64,000 bases of DNA from an uncultured Collinsella sp. (GCA_959026725.1 CAUFMG010000010.1:25211-89210); one strand, 5' to 3'; positions 8,547-16,084 are shown, numbered from the stretch's first letter. Translations and numbers: made by a program. Notes: a model not told the origin generated them from the letters alone.

Positions 8547-8855
8547 CGTTTGTCTCGATCTGTAACATCTAGCAGGGGTTTTCGGTCCTTACTGTTACAG
8601 ATTGAGATGAACGGGCCCGCCCGGGCCGAAAGATCTAAATCTGTAACACTAAATCCGGTATTGGCCGCCTGCCTGTTACAGATCGAGACGAACGCACAGG
8701 CCAATCCATTCAATCTCAATCTGTAACATCTAGACGACTATTTCACCCCTATCCGTTACAGATTTAGACAAACGGAATCGGCCAGGCAGAAAATCTCGAT
8801 CTGTAACATCTAGATGAGCTTTTCTCCCCTAACTGTTACAGATCGAGACAATCGG
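8547..8855. repeat. Tandem palindromes, family A, array 2 (4 copies)
   Basis: Four hairpins of the same family as 3697-3845 start at 8553, 8634, 8714 and 8794, so the spacing is 81, 80 and 80 bp. Consensus arms are TCTCRATCTGTAACA and TGTTACAGATYGAGA, often extended by CGTTTG outside. Loops share CTAG..TTTTC..CCTAA. Sequences between units vary. No ORF crosses the array. Confidence 0.88.
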
Positions 8856-8914
8856 ATGGTGGAATCCAAACTATCCAATCAGCTATGGAGCACAGCCTCA
8901 AGTTTTCGGTATCA

Positions 8915-8967
8915 CGAACGGGCTTTCGGTATCATTTGGTGCTGATATGACACCGAAAGCCCGTTCG
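8915..8967. repeat. Isolated 53-bp palindrome
   Basis: Arms 8915-8930 (CGAACGGGCTTTCGGT) and 8952-8967 are perfect 16-nt complements around a 21-nt loop. No T-run follows on either strand, so it is unlike a normal terminator. The loop flanks repeat TTTCGGTATCA (8903-8913, 8924-8934). Confidence 0.8.
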
Positions 8968-9055
8968 GCTATGCGAGAGAATCCGGTGTGCCAGCTCAGC
9001 CAAATCACAGGCCCGCAAACTTCGTTTGCCCGCAGAACGTCACTGCGTCCACGTT

Positions 9056-9166
9056 TGCGTGTCATTTCACGTCACTTTGACACGCAAAATGACACGCAAA
9101 TTTTTTCGTGTCATATTTTTGACATGCAAAATGACGTGTAAAATTTTACGTGTCATTTCTCACGTC
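9056..9166 (+). promoter_or_regulatory. Repeat-rich promoter region of the AlbA-domain gene
   Basis: This AT-rich 110-bp stretch has at least six copies of TGTCATTT or its complement AAATGACA/G. They include a near-perfect palindrome at 9131-9160 (AAATGAC..TGTAAAATTTTAC.TGTCATTT). Dense, overlapping, inverted half-sites directly upstream of a putative DNA-binding protein suggest autoregulation. Confidence 0.55.
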
Positions 9167-9192
9167 AAATTGAAGCGAAACGGAGCAACACG

Positions 9193-10449
9193 ATGCAAGA
9201 ATCCAAAGATCTTGAATTCAAGGAATGCGTCACCAATTCGTTCCTTAAAACCGTCTCCGCTTATGCAAATGGCACGGGAGGACGCGTGCTATTTGGAATT
9301 AACGACGACGGAGAAGCCGTTGGCCTCGATGACCTCAAGCAGACCTGTCTGGATATCGAAAACAAGATTAACGATTCGATCATCCCCCAGCCCGATTACT
9401 CCCTAAAAATCAACGAGTCCGATGCAACCGTAGAGCTTACGGTCTTTCCCGGCAGATCGAAGCCTTACCTATACCGCTCGAAGGCATACAAGCGCAATGA
9501 CACCGCGACCATACCAGTTGACACCCTAGGGCTTTCGCGTCTTGTACTCGAGGGTCAAAACCTCTCCTTTGAACAGCTCCCGGCAAGCAAGCAAGATCTA
9601 TCTTTCACCGTTTTAGAGAATCGCCTAAAAGCAAAGCTCTCACTTCAGTCATTCACAACCGATACTCTCAAAACCCTCGGCCTGCTCGATGAGACCGGAA
9701 CCTACAACAACGCGGCAGAACTGCTCGCGGACGAGAACGATTTCCCAGGTATCGACATGGCGGTGTTTGGCGACACCATCAATCTCATTAAGCAGCGCAA
9801 AACTCTCGAACATGCATCGGTTTTAACGGAGATTGACGGCGCTCTTGAACTATTTGAAACTCAGTACTGTTACGAAGAGATCAAGGGAATGGAGCGGGTC
9901 CGCAAGGAGCTCATTCCGCTCGAAGCATTCCGCGAGGCCATTACCAATGCAATCGTTCACAGGACTTGGGATGTACCCGCGCACATTCGCATCTCGATGT
10001 TCGACGACCGCGTGGAAGTCGCCTCGCCCGGCGGCTTGCCAGCAAGCATGACTGTCGATGAATACCTGTCCGACATGCTATCCGTTAGACGCAATCGTAT
10101 TCTTGCCGAAGTCTTTTTGCGCCTGGGTCTTATCGAAGCCTTTGGAACGGGCATCATGCGAATTCGCGACACCTATAAGGACAGCGTCAGAAAGCCCCGG
10201 TTTCAAGTTTCGGATAACGCCATTGTGGTCACACTTCCCCTGCTCATGGATAACCCGGGGCTCGAAGGCGACGAACTTATCGTATTCGAACTGTTGAGTA
10301 GCGCACATCCTCAATCGACAGGTGAGCTTGCAGCCAAAGTTAGCTTCAGCCGCTCGAAGCTCAATCGCATCCTCAAAAAACTCGTTGAGACAGGCCTGGC
10401 GACAGTTGAAGGCATCGGCAGGGGACAGAAGTATCGCCTGCTGCGCTAG
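9193..10449 (+). CDS. AlbA/Schlafen-type ATP-binding regulator
   Basis: 418-aa protein. The N-terminal AlbA_2 (Schlafen AlbA) domain reads ESKDLEFKECVTNSFLKTVSAYANGTGG..LFGINDDG. The middle has a histidine-kinase-like ATPase segment (EAITNAIVHRTW..IRISMFDDRVEVASPGGLP; FGTGIMRIRD). A C-terminal winged helix (TGELAAKVSFSRSKLNRILKKL) ends it. Family members are putative transcriptional regulators, some linked to phage or defence islands. Its codons are less GC-rich than those of its neighbours, which suggests acquisition. It stands alone between lacG2 and deoR. ATG 9193 follows CGGAGCAACACG. Biological role unknown. Confidence 0.8.
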   Translation: MQESKDLEFKECVTNSFLKTVSAYANGTGGRVLFGINDDGEAVGLDDLKQTCLDIENKINDSIIPQPDYSLKINESDATVELTVFPGRSKPYLYRSKAYKRNDTATIPVDTLGLSRLVLEGQNLSFEQLPASKQDLSFTVLENRLKAKLSLQSFTTDTLKTLGLLDETGTYNNAAELLADENDFPGIDMAVFGDTINLIKQRKTLEHASVLTEIDGALELFETQYCYEEIKGMERVRKELIPLEAFREAITNAIVHRTWDVPAHIRISMFDDRVEVASPGGLPASMTVDEYLSDMLSVRRNRILAEVFLRLGLIEAFGTGIMRIRDTYKDSVRKPRFQVSDNAIVVTLPLLMDNPGLEGDELIVFELLSSAHPQSTGELAAKVSFSRSKLNRILKKLVETGLATVEGIGRGQKYRLLR

Positions 10450-11214
10450 CTAGCAGATGACCTGCGTATGCTCCTCGATGGCGGCGCGATCCTCGGCGGC
10501 GATACTCGGCTCGCACACCACGGCGTCCAAACTGTCCAGGCGGCAGAAGGTGTAGAAGTCGCGCTTGCCGATCTTGCTGGAGTCGGCGATCAGATAGCGC
10601 GAGTCGGCCTTGCTAAAGGCGAGCTGCTGGATGCGGCCCTCTTCCATGTTAGACGTAGACACGTCGCCGTCCAAAATGCCGTTTGCGCCGATAAAGGCTG
10701 CGTCGATCCCCAGTGCGCGCAAGGTGTCCTCGGCCGTAGGGCCCACAAAGGCGGCAGTGCGGCGGCGGTACACGCCGCCCACCAGGCACAGTTCGCAGTC
10801 TTCGCGCGCCTCGAGCAGGTTAAACACCGAAAGCGAATTGGTCACAATGCGCAGGCGAAACGCCGGCAGCATCGAGGCCATCTGCTCAACCGTGGTGCCC
10901 GTGCCCAAAAAGATGGTCGAGCCTTCCTCGATAAGCTCCACAGAACGGCGCGCAATCTGCAACTTTTCCTCGGCATGCTTCGTGCGCTTTTCGCTGTGCG
11001 AATACTCATGGCGCAGCATAGCGTGTGGACGGCTCTGCGCACTGCGGGCTCCGCCGTGCACGCGCTCGATCTCGCCCAGGCTCGCAAGCTCCTCAAGGTC
11101 ACGGCGGATCGTCATATCCGAGACACCTAACGCATCCGAAATCTCCTTGACCGAGACCGTTCCCTGTTCCTCGAGCAGCTGCCGAACCTTATCCTGTCGC
11201 TCCGCTTTAATCAC
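10450..11214 (-). CDS. DeoR-family sugar-phosphate regulator
   Basis: 254-aa repressor. The N-terminal HTH reads GTVSVKEISDALGVSDMTIRRDLEEL, with the family signature running on to ERVHGGARS, followed by the DeoRC phosphosugar sensor domain (FLGTGTTVEQMASML, RIVTNSLSVFNLL, GANGILDGDVSTSN). GTG 11214 is preferred because GCGAGG lies 8 nt upstream; another GTG at 11235 is in frame but lacks an SD. It is divergent from galM, which is its likely target. LacR and GlpR of other bacteria belong to this family. Effector unknown. Confidence 0.88.
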   Translation of the reverse strand: MIKAERQDKVRQLLEEQGTVSVKEISDALGVSDMTIRRDLEELASLGEIERVHGGARSAQSRPHAMLRHEYSHSEKRTKHAEEKLQIARRSVELIEEGSTIFLGTGTTVEQMASMLPAFRLRIVTNSLSVFNLLEAREDCELCLVGGVYRRRTAAFVGPTAEDTLRALGIDAAFIGANGILDGDVSTSNMEEGRIQQLAFSKADSRYLIADSSKIGKRDFYTFCRLDSLDAVVCEPSIAAEDRAAIEEHTQVIC

Positions 11215-11248
11215 GATGAGTCCTCGCTGTTCCACGCTAACGTCAATT

Positions 11249-11267
11249 CAAACAATAACGAACAAAT
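11249..11267. promoter_or_regulatory. Candidate DeoR operator
   Basis: CAAACAATAACGAACAAAT in the deoR-galM gap resembles the direct-repeat half-sites (AACGAACA-like) bound by GlpR/DeoR proteins. Position and resemblance are the only evidence. A hairpin (ACCCC..GGGGT) near 11338-11359 could be another site. Confidence 0.35.
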
Positions 11268-11419
11268 TGTATCAGACTCGCGCGCGTCAGAAATGAACGC
11301 CCGCACAGCTCCAATCATCAGTTTTTTGAGAAAAATACCCCCTGCTTTAGTGGGGTGTAGTGATAATCTCGCCTGTTCGCGCTACAGTTTGTCCGAAATA
11401 CCTCGATGTTAGGAACCAA

Positions 11420-12472
11420 ATGATCACTTCCGAGCTTTTCGGCACCGCGCCGTGCGGTACCCCCGTTCATCGCTACACCCTCAACGGGCCCGAGATCTGC
11501 GTTCGCATTATGGACTATGGCGCTACCGTGTTGGGCATCGACGTACCCGACATCCCTGGCAACGTGCGCGATGTGGTGCTGGGCTTCGATAAGCTCGAGG
11601 ATTACTTTGACAACCCCGCCTGCTTTGGCGCGACCATCGGCCCCGTGGCAAACCGCACCGCGGGCGCCACGATCACCATCGACGGTACGGACTGGCATAT
11701 GCCCGCCAACGAGGGCGCCAACAACCTGCACAGCGATCTTGAGCACGGTCTGCATAAACGCGTGTGGGACGTTGAGCTCGACGAGACTCACAACGCCGTG
11801 CGCATGACCACCTCGCTTGAGGATGGCGAACTGGGCCTTCCCGGCAACCGCACCTTTACGGCCGTGTTTACCGTTACACGCACCGGCGTCTTTCGCATCG
11901 AGTATGGCTGCGAGAGCGACCGCGCCACCTACGTGTCCATGACCAACCACACATACTTTAACCTTGCCGGCCATAACGCCGGCATGGACTGCGAGCACTT
12001 CTTTGTTGCCAACGCTGCCCACTACCTGCCCATCAACGAGCAGAATATCCCCACCGGCGAGATCGCTCCGGTCGAGGGAACACCGTTTGACTTTCGCGAG
12101 CTGCGCCCCGTCGCTCCCGGCATGGAGGCCGACGACCCGCAGATTAAGCAGGCCCGTGGCTACGATCACTGCCTGTGCATCGATGGCTATCAGTACGGCC
12201 GTAATCTGCGCCGCGCGATGCACGTCGAGGAGATGTGGACCGGTCGCGAGCTGGACTACTACACCACCGCCCCGGGCGTGCAGCTCTACACCGGCAACTG
12301 GCTGGGCGACGAGCACGCCAAGGACGATGCTAACTATGGCTGGGGTGCCGGCTTTGCTCTCGAGGCCGAGATGTACCCCGACACGCCGCACCAGCCGTTG
12401 TTCCCGCAGGGCATTGTGGGCCCGGGTCACCCCTACAGCAATGTGATCGAATACCACTTTATGAGGCACTAA
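11420..12472 (+). CDS. galM: Aldose 1-epimerase (galactose mutarotase)
   Basis: 350-aa cytoplasmic enzyme that interconverts alpha and beta anomers of galactose or glucose. Family marks are FGATIGPVANRTAGATITIDG (split over residues ~70-90), NNLHSD, the catalytic-His stretch TNHTYFNLAGH, YDHCLCI and ALEAEMYPDTPHQP near the C-terminal glutamate. ATG 11420 is chosen over the upstream ATG 11360 because AGGAACCAA precedes it. It is divergent from deoR and ends at the terminator 12501-12534. It would feed free galactose into catabolism alongside the lac genes. Confidence 0.9.
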   Translation: MITSELFGTAPCGTPVHRYTLNGPEICVRIMDYGATVLGIDVPDIPGNVRDVVLGFDKLEDYFDNPACFGATIGPVANRTAGATITIDGTDWHMPANEGANNLHSDLEHGLHKRVWDVELDETHNAVRMTTSLEDGELGLPGNRTFTAVFTVTRTGVFRIEYGCESDRATYVSMTNHTYFNLAGHNAGMDCEHFFVANAAHYLPINEQNIPTGEIAPVEGTPFDFRELRPVAPGMEADDPQIKQARGYDHCLCIDGYQYGRNLRRAMHVEEMWTGRELDYYTTAPGVQLYTGNWLGDEHAKDDANYGWGAGFALEAEMYPDTPHQPLFPQGIVGPGHPYSNVIEYHFMRH

Positions 12473-12500
12473 GCCCACAACGCGACATATCGCACAGCAG

Positions 12501-12534
12501 CGCCCGCCGGCACCACCGCCAGCGGGCGTTTTTT
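12501..12534 (+). terminator. Terminator of galM
   Basis: A hairpin CGCCCGC / GCGGGCG (12501-12507, 12522-12528) is followed by six T. Confidence 0.88.
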
Positions 12535-12579
12535 CAACTTTTGGGCTTGTTTTCGCTGTGACTGTATGAGTGACATATC

Positions 12580-12728
12580 AAAACTATGCCCATTTACTAC
12601 GTTTAGCCTGGGATGCTCGACCATGCGGTTTTTGTTAAACTCTCGAGCCGTCTACCTGCAGTTTTGTTTTTCTCAAATTCGACATGCTCGGCGATAGCCG
12701 ATCAAACGTAGTAAATGGACATAGTTTT
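12580..12728. repeat. 149-bp element with 25-nt inverted ends, family E
   Basis: Left arm 12580-12604 (AAAACTATGCCCATTTACTA...) and right arm 12704-12728 are complementary with one mismatch. The ~99-bp interior has no ORF. Size and layout resemble a non-autonomous mobile palindrome, but no target-site duplication is obvious. The flank at 12550-12570 shares GTTTTCGCTGT with family B (33389-33399). Confidence 0.7.
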
Positions 12729-12795
12729 TGACAGACGGCATCGCTCGCATCCCTCGCAAGGGCAAAATGATCCGTTTTCCTCCGTCCCCAAGGGA

Positions 12796-13278
12796 TCACT
12801 TGAACAGATTGCCGATGGGGTCGGGATTGGAGCTGGGGAGATAGCGGATTTCTAGCTCTACGCCGAGCGCCTGCAGTTCTTTGAGGGCAGCAACGTCTGC
12901 GTCGCTCACGGCAACCGCGGGCGTTATGGGGCGCTTGCCCTCCCCTGCCTGCATATGGCCAATGCTGACCTTGGCGATCGGCACACCACCCTTAACCAGC
13001 GCGAGCGCATCGGCGGGTGAGGCCACCATGATCAGAATCAACTGGCGCGGCGTTGCGGTATGAATGATGTCGATAGTCCTTTGCACCGAGAAAAACCGCG
13101 TCCAAACGCCTTCTGGCGCCGCCACCCTCATGGGTGCCCATTGGCGCAAATCCGCCGCGATCTCATCGTTGACGATTAAAACAAGGTTGGTACCCACGGC
13201 TTCGTTCCACAGTTCAACGTCTTGTCCGTAAATAAACCGCTCATCGATGCGCGTGAGAAGAATCTTGGGTTGAGTCAT
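12796..13278 (-). CDS. Orphan mannose-family PTS EIIB-like protein lacking the phospho-histidine
   Basis: 160-aa cytoplasmic protein that aligns end to end with the EIIB at 23291 (LLTRID.R....GQ, RQ..RVAAPEGV.TRFFS.Q.TIDII, VKGGVPIAKVSIGHM). In family members the phosphorylated residue is His in RLxHGQV; here the motif is RFIYGQDVELW with Tyr17 (codon TAC). It therefore cannot relay phosphate at that place. It has no EIIA, EIIC or EIID beside it. A regulatory or sugar-sensing role, or decay, is possible. ATG 13278 (MTQPKILL) is chosen over 13305. Confidence 0.8.
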   Translation of the reverse strand: MTQPKILLTRIDERFIYGQDVELWNEAVGTNLVLIVNDEIAADLRQWAPMRVAAPEGVWTRFFSVQRTIDIIHTATPRQLILIMVASPADALALVKGGVPIAKVSIGHMQAGEGKRPITPAVAVSDADVAALKELQALGVELEIRYLPSSNPDPIGNLFK

Positions 13279-13367
13279 CGCTGCCCCATTCTGCTTGAGA
13301 ACCATAAGAGCAAGACATCACGCCTCTAATATTAGTGCATTTAAAGTGAGAAAAGCCGTCAGAACAC

Positions 13368-13396
13368 TTGCACGGATGTGCGATGTCCCGTATCAT
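13368..13396 (+). promoter_or_regulatory. Promoter of tRNA-Thr
   Basis: -35 TTGCAC (13368-13373) and -10 TATCAT (13391-13396) are separated by 17 bp. Transcription would begin about 13403, some 33 nt before the tRNA. Confidence 0.6.
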
Positions 13397-13435
13397 AGAC
13401 AGCCGTTGACGCCTCAGTTGCGTCACCACATGGCC

Positions 13436-13511
13436 GCCAGCGTAGCTCAGTTGGTAGAGCACCGCTCTCGTAAAGCGGGGGTCACCGGTTCGAGCCCGGT
13501 CGCTGGCTCCA
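13436..13511 (+). tRNA. tRNA-Thr (anticodon CGT)
   Basis: The 76-nt cloverleaf has acceptor arms GCCAGCG / CGCTGGC, D arm AGCTCAGTTGGTAGAGC, anticodon stem CCGCT / AGCGG with loop CTCGTAA (anticodon CGT, reads ACG), T arm ACCGGTTCGAGCCCGGT and an encoded CCA end. It is the only tRNA in the window. Confidence 0.97.
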
Positions 13512-13522
13512 TTGCACAAGAT

Positions 13523-13547
13523 AGCCGCCTTCGGGCGGCTTTTTTTG
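13523..13547 (+). terminator. Terminator of tRNA-Thr
   Basis: AGCCGCC-TTCG-GGCGGCT is followed by seven T, 11 nt after the CCA end. Confidence 0.95.
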
Positions 13548-13623
13548 TTACCGATTTCAGGCGCACATCCGCCGGAATTCGCCCACTCGGTGGACTTCGG
13601 GTTTAATGCTTAGGGGCGGGGAT

Positions 13624-13946
13624 TTACCAAAGTGAAATTTTAATGAAAAGAAACCCAGCTGCAACAATTGCCATGGCGAGGGCTCGAATTGGCCATATAG
13701 ATCTAAAATAGTCACGATACCTTCTCTTTTGCTGAAACGATATATCTATACAAGGTTGTGAGCGGAAAACAAAAAATACGTCGATTGCTATCCGACAAAC
13801 GGGTCTGGAATTGCATTCACCGGCATTTCGGGGCAGATTGATACACATGTACGAAATGGAACCTATGTGGTGCGTTGGGTTGGAGCTGCTGCAGGCCCGA
13901 TATGGATTGCGGTCTTGCGCCCCGATGTCCAAATAGGTTTCTCTCT
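13624..13946. other. AT-richer stretch with broken reading frames
   Basis: The region downstream of tRNA-Thr has no convincing intact gene. On the plus strand one frame from ~13757 to 13946 reads smoothly (YPTNGSGIAFTGISGQIDTH.., then GTYVVRWVGAAAGPIWIAVL..) and ends at TAG, but a TGA precedes it and no start is present. On the minus strand 13932-13624 gives 102 codons ending in a hydrophobic helix (ALAMAIVAAGFLFIKI). Either could be a remnant. The position beside a tRNA fits decayed inserted DNA. Confidence 0.4.
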
Positions 13947-13964
13947 CTAGACGGGAAGTTGCTC

Positions 13965-14330
13965 ATGGACGCCATATATGACGGAGATGACTGGGTCGAT
14001 CATTATACTTGGCGCCTGGTCGGCTCGAACGACAATGGGGTTGTGGTGTTTGATGGACTATGTCCAAAGCATCTCCATCCTTTTGTCTCGTCGTTAATTG
14101 AGAGTTCCGCTCGTGTTGCCCCCTACAGCTCGGCATCGCTTCATGATACGGACGTTTTGAAGACCATAAGGGAATCAATTGACGATGGCACGATGAGCGG
14201 CCCGCTGTTTTCTCGGCTTGTGGGGCTAGATGAGATTGGCTCGAAACGACTGCTTGCGGGCGAAAAAGTGGAACTCACTTATCGGTCGATGATTTCAATC
14301 CTGCGGCTAGCCGATGTTCTTCGCAAATAA
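13965..14330 (+). CDS. Hypothetical protein
   Basis: 121-aa acidic protein, not recognised. It begins MDAIYDGDDWVDHYTWRLVG and ends in a helix-rich part (SRLVGLDEIGSKRLLAGEKVELTYRSMISILRLADVLRK). No signal peptide or membrane segment is seen. The frame stays open from 13875, but ATG 13965 has GGGAAG 7 nt upstream and gives a more protein-like N-terminus. Codon use is less GC-rich than in neighbouring genes. It may be part of an acquired, partly decayed segment next to the tRNA. Confidence 0.5.
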   Translation: MDAIYDGDDWVDHYTWRLVGSNDNGVVVFDGLCPKHLHPFVSSLIESSARVAPYSSASLHDTDVLKTIRESIDDGTMSGPLFSRLVGLDEIGSKRLLAGEKVELTYRSMISILRLADVLRK

Positions 14331-14366
14331 ATCCAAGCAAAACGCCGCCGGCAACTCCCCTACTCA

Positions 14367-14419
14367 ACAAAAAAGCCCCGCCAACCGCAATCCCCAAGGG
14401 AACCGCGATTAACGGGGCT
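14367..14419 (-). terminator. Terminator of yhcH
   Basis: On the minus strand AGCCCCG (14419-14413) pairs with CGGGGCT (14380-14374), and a run of T follows at 14373-14367. Confidence 0.75.
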
Positions 14420-14477
14420 CAAGCGCGCTCCTCAATGGAATCACGTCATCAAACGAGCAGCTCAGCCGAGCAGTGCG

Positions 14478-14951
14478 CTACTCCTCCCAGTAAGCGTCTG
14501 CAAGCAGCTTAAAGCAGATCTTCTTGACCGGCTGCGCGCCATCGCCCGGGAACTCGAGCGTGGGCATGTGAGGCTCGCCGGCAACGAACAGCGCAAACTT
14601 ATCGTCAGCAAGATCGCCGGCAATCGAGGCGTCGGAATCGACCAGATCGTAGTCGTCCTTCTCGTCAAACTCCTGGACCAGCGTCAGGCTGCCCGTGGCA
14701 ACCTTAAAGGCCTCGCGACCCTCAATGTCGATCTGCAGGTCGTGATAGCGCTGATGCGTCTCATAGTGAGCCTCGGCCTCGGGACGCGTCGTAGGAGCCA
14801 TGACGTTCGCAAAGACCTTGTCGCCCAGAATCGGATGGCTGCCGACCTCGAGCTCCGCCGGATCGTTCTCCTCGAGCCAATCAATCAGCACGTCGAGGCC
14901 CTTGAGCATTCCGCGGTACTCCTCGATATCGCCCAGTGCACCGTAAATCAT
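14478..14951 (-). CDS. YhcH/YjgK/YiaL-family protein (sugar anomerase)
   Basis: 157-aa cytoplasmic protein of the DUF386 beta-barrel family. Recognisable parts are the start MIYGALGDIEEYRG, AHYETHQRYHDLQIDIEGRE with the metal-binding His/Glu residues, and the C-terminal FPGDGAQPVKKICFKL. Characterised members (NanQ/YhcH) speed up sialic acid anomerisation. Here it sits at the end of the LacX-like/LacC-like group, so an anomerase for an amino-sugar or galactose derivative is likely. AGAGGGGATTTAG precedes the ATG. A nagA fragment lies directly upstream (14984-15118). Confidence 0.88.
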   Translation of the reverse strand: MIYGALGDIEEYRGMLKGLDVLIDWLEENDPAELEVGSHPILGDKVFANVMAPTTRPEAEAHYETHQRYHDLQIDIEGREAFKVATGSLTLVQEFDEKDDYDLVDSDASIAGDLADDKFALFVAGEPHMPTLEFPGDGAQPVKKICFKLLADAYWEE

Positions 14952-14983
14952 CTAAATCCCCTCTCGGATCGTTCCTTTGGCGG

Positions 14984-15118
14984 CTACTCGATAAACGCGT
15001 TACCGACGCTGTTGCCACCCACATACGTCTCGACCAGGGTAAGGTCGGGATTGAACACGACAAAGTCGGCGTCGCGCCTCGGCATAATGCTACCGCACTT
15101 GTCGTCAACATGAGCTAG
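14984..15118 (-). pseudogene. C-terminal fragment of a nagA-like deacetylase
   Basis: Read on the minus strand, this codes for 44 residues (AHVDDKCGSIMPRRDADFVV.., then LVETYVGGNSVGNAFIE, stop). They match the last 44 residues of the intact NagA at 17843 in nearly every position (DKCGSIMPGRDADFVVF..; LVETYVGGQSVGNAFTE). No start codon and no upstream part remain. It is a relic of a second deacetylase gene, left by deletion or recombination between pfkB and yhcH. Confidence 0.88.
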
Positions 15119-15148
15119 CAAGCGATGCCGGAGCCGTCGCCCAAACTC

Positions 15149-16084
15149 TTACAGCTCAGTCACGACAACGCCGTTGTAGACCTCGTCCCAACGGTCCATG
15201 ACTAGATGACCGGTCATGGGATCCATGGCATTGAGCTTGCCGCAGGTGTTGGCGGTACGCAGCACCGTCTCGTCGTCTGCGCCAGCAGCAATGGCATGCG
15301 CGAAGCCAGCGATAGTGGAGTCACCAGAGCCCGTGGCGTTAACGGCAGGGATATCGGGCGTCTTTGCGCGGAACGCACGGCCATTGTGGAAGCCAACGGA
15401 GCCGGCAGCGCCCATGGACACGACGACCCAGGGGATATCGGAGAAGCGGGCATCAGAGGCGAGCGCGGCGCGGAGCTCATCCACATCGTCGGTGGTAAAG
15501 CTCGTACCCAGAAGGCCGTTGATCTCGGTCAGGTTAGGCTTGACCAGCTCGGGCTTAATTTCGGACTTAAGGGCGGCCTCGAGCGAAGCACCCGAGGTAT
15601 CGAGCAGCACCTTGGCGCCGGCGTTCTCGGCAATGCCCGTAATCTTGGCATAGTAGTCTGCCTCGACACCGCGGGGCAGCGAACCCGAAATGGTGACGAC
15701 GTCGGCCCTGCCCGCAAGCTCGGTAAACTTGGCGGTAAAGGCATCGAGCTCCTCGGGGGCAATTGTCGGGCCACTCTCGAGCAGCTCGGTCTGGTTGCCG
15801 GCGTGGAGAATGTTGAGGCAAATTCGAGTCTCGCCCTTGATGGGCACAAAGTCGTTGTTAATACCGTTGGCGTCCATGAGCTCAGCCATGTAGGCGCCCA
15901 TGTGGCCGCCGAGCAGACCGGTTGCCACAACGTCGTCGCCCAGCTGACCCAGCACACGGGCCACGTTGAGGCCCTTGCCGCCGGCGGTCTTTTCGGGCGT
16001 CACGCGGTTGACGTCGTCGATAATGAGCTCATCGAGCTGATAGCGCGTATCGACAGACGGGTTCATCGTAACGGTGAGGATCAT
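15149..16084 (-). CDS. PfkB-family kinase, tagatose-6-phosphate kinase or 1-phosphofructokinase
   Basis: 311-aa sugar-phosphate kinase of the LacC/FruK branch. Early marks are TMNPSVDTRYQLDEL, GGKGLNVARVLGQLG and TGLLGGHMG. The C-terminal signature NATGSGDSTIAGFAHAI carries the catalytic Asp. Its neighbourhood (LacX-like gene upstream, YhcH downstream, nagA and agaS nearby, lacG genes in the window) favours tagatose-6-phosphate as substrate. 1-phosphofructokinase cannot be excluded by sequence alone. AAGGAGCTAAAA precedes the ATG; the LacX-like gene ends 59 bp upstream and is likely co-transcribed. Confidence 0.85.
   Translation of the reverse strand: MILTVTMNPSVDTRYQLDELIIDDVNRVTPEKTAGGKGLNVARVLGQLGDDVVATGLLGGHMGAYMAELMDANGINNDFVPIKGETRICLNILHAGNQTELLESGPTIAPEELDAFTAKFTELAGRADVVTISGSLPRGVEADYYAKITGIAENAGAKVLLDTSGASLEAALKSEIKPELVKPNLTEINGLLGTSFTTDDVDELRAALASDARFSDIPWVVVSMGAAGSVGFHNGRAFRAKTPDIPAVNATGSGDSTIAGFAHAIAAGADDETVLRTANTCGKLNAMDPMTGHLVMDRWDEVYNGVVVTEL

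Noticed and set aside
8547..8855. CRISPR array
   Set aside because: Units are inverted palindromes with ~25-nt loops and 18-20 bp spacers that are not clean, arms vary, only four units exist and no cas genes are near.
9026..9406. 126-codon ORF starting before the AlbA gene
   Set aside because: It overlaps the AlbA gene in another frame and runs through the repeat-rich promoter; no SD.
12580..12728. Insertion sequence
   Set aside because: There is no transposase frame and the element is too short; treated as a non-autonomous palindrome.
13624..13932. Minus-strand 102-codon gene with a terminal membrane helix
   Set aside because: No SD, Cys-rich odd N-terminus and no recognisable family; recorded only as part of a possibly decayed stretch.
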